In this document: piece after piece, positions 61,976 to 64,000 of the stretch
Layout of the letters: every line of letters begins with the position of its first letter
Position numbering within the stretch: the stretch's first letter is position 1
From: Sipunculus nudus
Taxonomy: Eukaryota > Annelida > Sipuncula > Golfingiida > Sipunculidae
Assembly (NCBI GenBank): GCA_026874595.1
Contig: CM049308.1
Coordinates: 72,018,624 to 72,082,623 of the forward strand
Direction: 5' to 3'
DNA: 64,000 nucleotides
Notes under the pieces: model-generated
What the model saw: only the letters and a program-made list of their open reading frames with translations
Databases searched by the model: none
What the model was told of the DNA's origin: nothing
Position numbers and translations under genes: made by a program

Positions 61976-62131
61976 GAAGCAGATCCAGGGGGAGAGTCCA
62001 GGGGGTCCAGACCCCCCCTCCCTTTCCATTCAGCAGCCGCAAGTTTTTTTTAGGCTTTTTTTTTTTGGCTTTGTAATTAGTCCTCCTGGGTTGGACCCCT
62101 TCACCTCCTCTCAATCCTGGATCTGCCCTTG
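61976..62131. mobile_element. hAT-like MITE with target site duplication
   Basis: GCAGATCCAGG (61979-61989) and CCTGGATCTGC (62117-62127) are exact inverted copies. The outermost bases read as an imperfect CAAGGGCAGATCCAGG terminus. The flanks are AGACTATA (61968-61975) and GGACTATA, seven of eight bases shared, in line with the 8 bp duplication of hAT elements. The interior is poly-C and poly-T rich with no coding capacity. Confidence 0.65.
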
Positions 62132-64000
62132 GACTATATATGTCTAATGTCAGGGTCATACAGGTTTATCAAATTTAAATAAACACTAAATGGACCTGGA
62201 CATTCATCCTTATGTATGGGAACATTAAATATGTTATTAACAGTATTAATAAAGTAAAATATTCCAATGTGACAGGTGGACCATTCAAATGCTGTATCAG
62301 TTGTGGTATATATGTAAATTGTAAATAAATTATATTGTCTTTATCTGTAGCAGATGTGAGACTGATTGATAAACTTACAAAAAAAGCGAGGGAAATTGCA
62401 GTAGAGACAAACATTTTATAATACCAAATTTCTGTAAGACATTTTACCCAATATGTTTAGGTGTTCATGTGTAAATAAAATAACAGCTTCTCACTCTCAC
62501 TCAGTAAATGCTGTATTTAAACTCAATTTTAATGGGTTTATTGATTAGCTCTAACAAGTGCCTTGATATTATTACCTTGATCACTCAGATGGCAGACATG
62601 TTCGTTAATAAAGGTCATTTTTTTTGTATTCATTTAGTTTACTCTCAATACTTCAGTGGTTATTCAATTAAATTTGGTCATATGTCAACAGTATCTGTCT
62701 TTACTTCTGTTTAATTGTCTCTGTTTCATTATCTGACAGTTTAATAGATAATTGCAAAAATTTATAAATATTGTGTTTGTTAGGATGAGCATGCAGTATC
62801 TAAATCATTTACTTTATTAGCTAAGCTGAATGGAAGTTTGTTGTAATCACAAAAGAATTAGGTATGCATACTTTCTTATTATTACTCAAACCTACTAAAA
62901 CAAATTTTATGTTTTGTATTTGTTCGCCAGAATGATCCTAATATATGTGGCACAGTGATCATGCAACATTGCATATATATGGACTGCGAATGAGTCAGCT
63001 TCAAAATATTTACAGCCAAGTACTGTCATATTTGATATATACAAACCTCACGTTTTAGTGAAGTAATTTTGTAAAAAGGTGGTATTTTCCCTTTCTGAAG
63101 GACAGCAGAAACTTTCCTTTGAAAAACCATGAGTAACATCAGCTTGTAAAAAGGGGAAAAGAAATGAAATTCTTATTATGAATATCCACTTATCTTCATG
63201 GACATTAAATAAACAATGTTTTGCTCTGAATGGGTATTTATGGAAGTAATCAGAAACAATGATTTTATTCAGTCGGTAGGAGGTCTCACATCAAAGTGTT
63301 ACCAGATATAGAACCAGATACTTTCTTTGGCCTTGGGTGCCATAATTCACTTGGAGGGGGACAGCTTTCTTAACTAGATATTCATAAACACAAGAAAAGT
63401 GCCTACTTCCCTGAACAAAAAAGGCTTGATCATGATTGGTTCAGATTATGTCATGTTTATTTACACATAGCCTGCTGTAGACCTGTCATTAATCCAACTA
63501 AATCCAGGGGAATTGCTGTAACAGAGCAGAGGATACAGTCATATTGTTATTGTGTATCCACTTATGTTGATATAATGATTAGAAATGCATCGCATTGGAA
63601 AGATTGATTTAGGGTCAAGACCAATCTGATTAAGTCTGCAAGATAAAAAGGTAATATTCCAAATCATCTTTTAGTTGGCAGATTGCATGATAAATGATGG
63701 TATGGCCTTTTAGGAAATAGATGGTTGGTCTATGCATTTCTTTTCAGGAATCCTTGTTATCAGGGGAGAGTAGAGCCATGAAGTGAAACCTTATTAAAAA
63801 TGTTATTTGCATGATGATGAATTTCAGTATTTTCGTTGCCTATTACTGACAGTTTTAGGAGTTGATCCATGAATTATAAGATATTTAGTTGGTATATAGA
63901 TTCTCATTGTTTTCAATTTGGTTATCTTTTATGGCCATTTGGATTGCAGATTTTGAAAAAAAATACCATTTAGGCTTTTGAAAAAAAGAAATTTAGAAAA
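62132..64000. other. Non-coding stretch to the window edge
   Basis: AT-rich sequence with no domain-bearing frame. The acceptor-like TTCTTTTCAG at about 63748 leads to an in-frame stop after eight codons in the required phase, so it is not an exon of the gene above. Nothing else recognised. Confidence 0.5.

Noticed and set aside
63749-63775. Candidate downstream exon after TTCTTTTCAG
   Set aside because: In the needed phase it hits TAG after eight codons.

Overview
This window is AT-rich, intron-dominated animal DNA. It is almost certainly from a marine invertebrate, most likely a bivalve mollusc. The inference rests on small phase-matched exons in very long introns, poly-T and TA tracts, and a dense load of short non-coding repeats with internal 130-150 bp tandem units, a style known from bivalve genomes. 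I could run no database search, so the taxon is an inference.

The only protein-coding gene I can support runs on the + strand. Six exons (7690-7815, 8250-8387, 11821-11948, 12523-12704, 18313-18407, and less surely 28539-28592) join with matching splice phases. They encode an LDL-receptor class A module, one complete MAM domain and a short linker. The junction between the two modules resembles the second half of the ectodomain of ALK/LTK-type receptor tyrosine kinases (MAM-LDLa-MAM-glycine-rich-TM-kinase). The upstream MAM and signal peptide, and the downstream glycine-rich, transmembrane and kinase parts, were not found and presumably lie outside the window. Everything from 28593 to the right edge reads as intron or intergenic DNA.

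The rest is repeats. Family A (1221-2989, 21481-22667, about 44726-46184, 53257-54930) carries short terminal/subterminal inverted repeats, an internal tandem array punctuated by the palindrome GGTGGCGCCACC, a 3' hairpin and a CTAG end. Family K (47751-51501) and family F (34051-34625, 34977-35550, 35918-37640) share this plan. Families B and C end in a palindrome followed by CTTGTT. These look like non-autonomous rolling-circle (Helentron/HINE or 'pearl'-like) elements. Several are nested: A inside B twice at the same site, and C inside K.

Other elements are a 1.66 kb TIR element with TA flanks (31466-33123), small MITEs (4847-5028, 16641-16814), a 156 bp hAT-like MITE with near-perfect target duplications (61976-62131), a decayed antisense LINE reverse-transcriptase remnant carrying a 223 bp tandem array (24130-25770), a tRNA-derived SINE fragment (about 55207-55275), and a recent 930 bp tandem duplication (33718-35582). 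A near-perfect 87 bp-arm hairpin lies at 5682-5926. No autonomous transposase, replicase or intact reverse transcriptase is visible, and no CRISPR, bacterial operon or rRNA gene was found.
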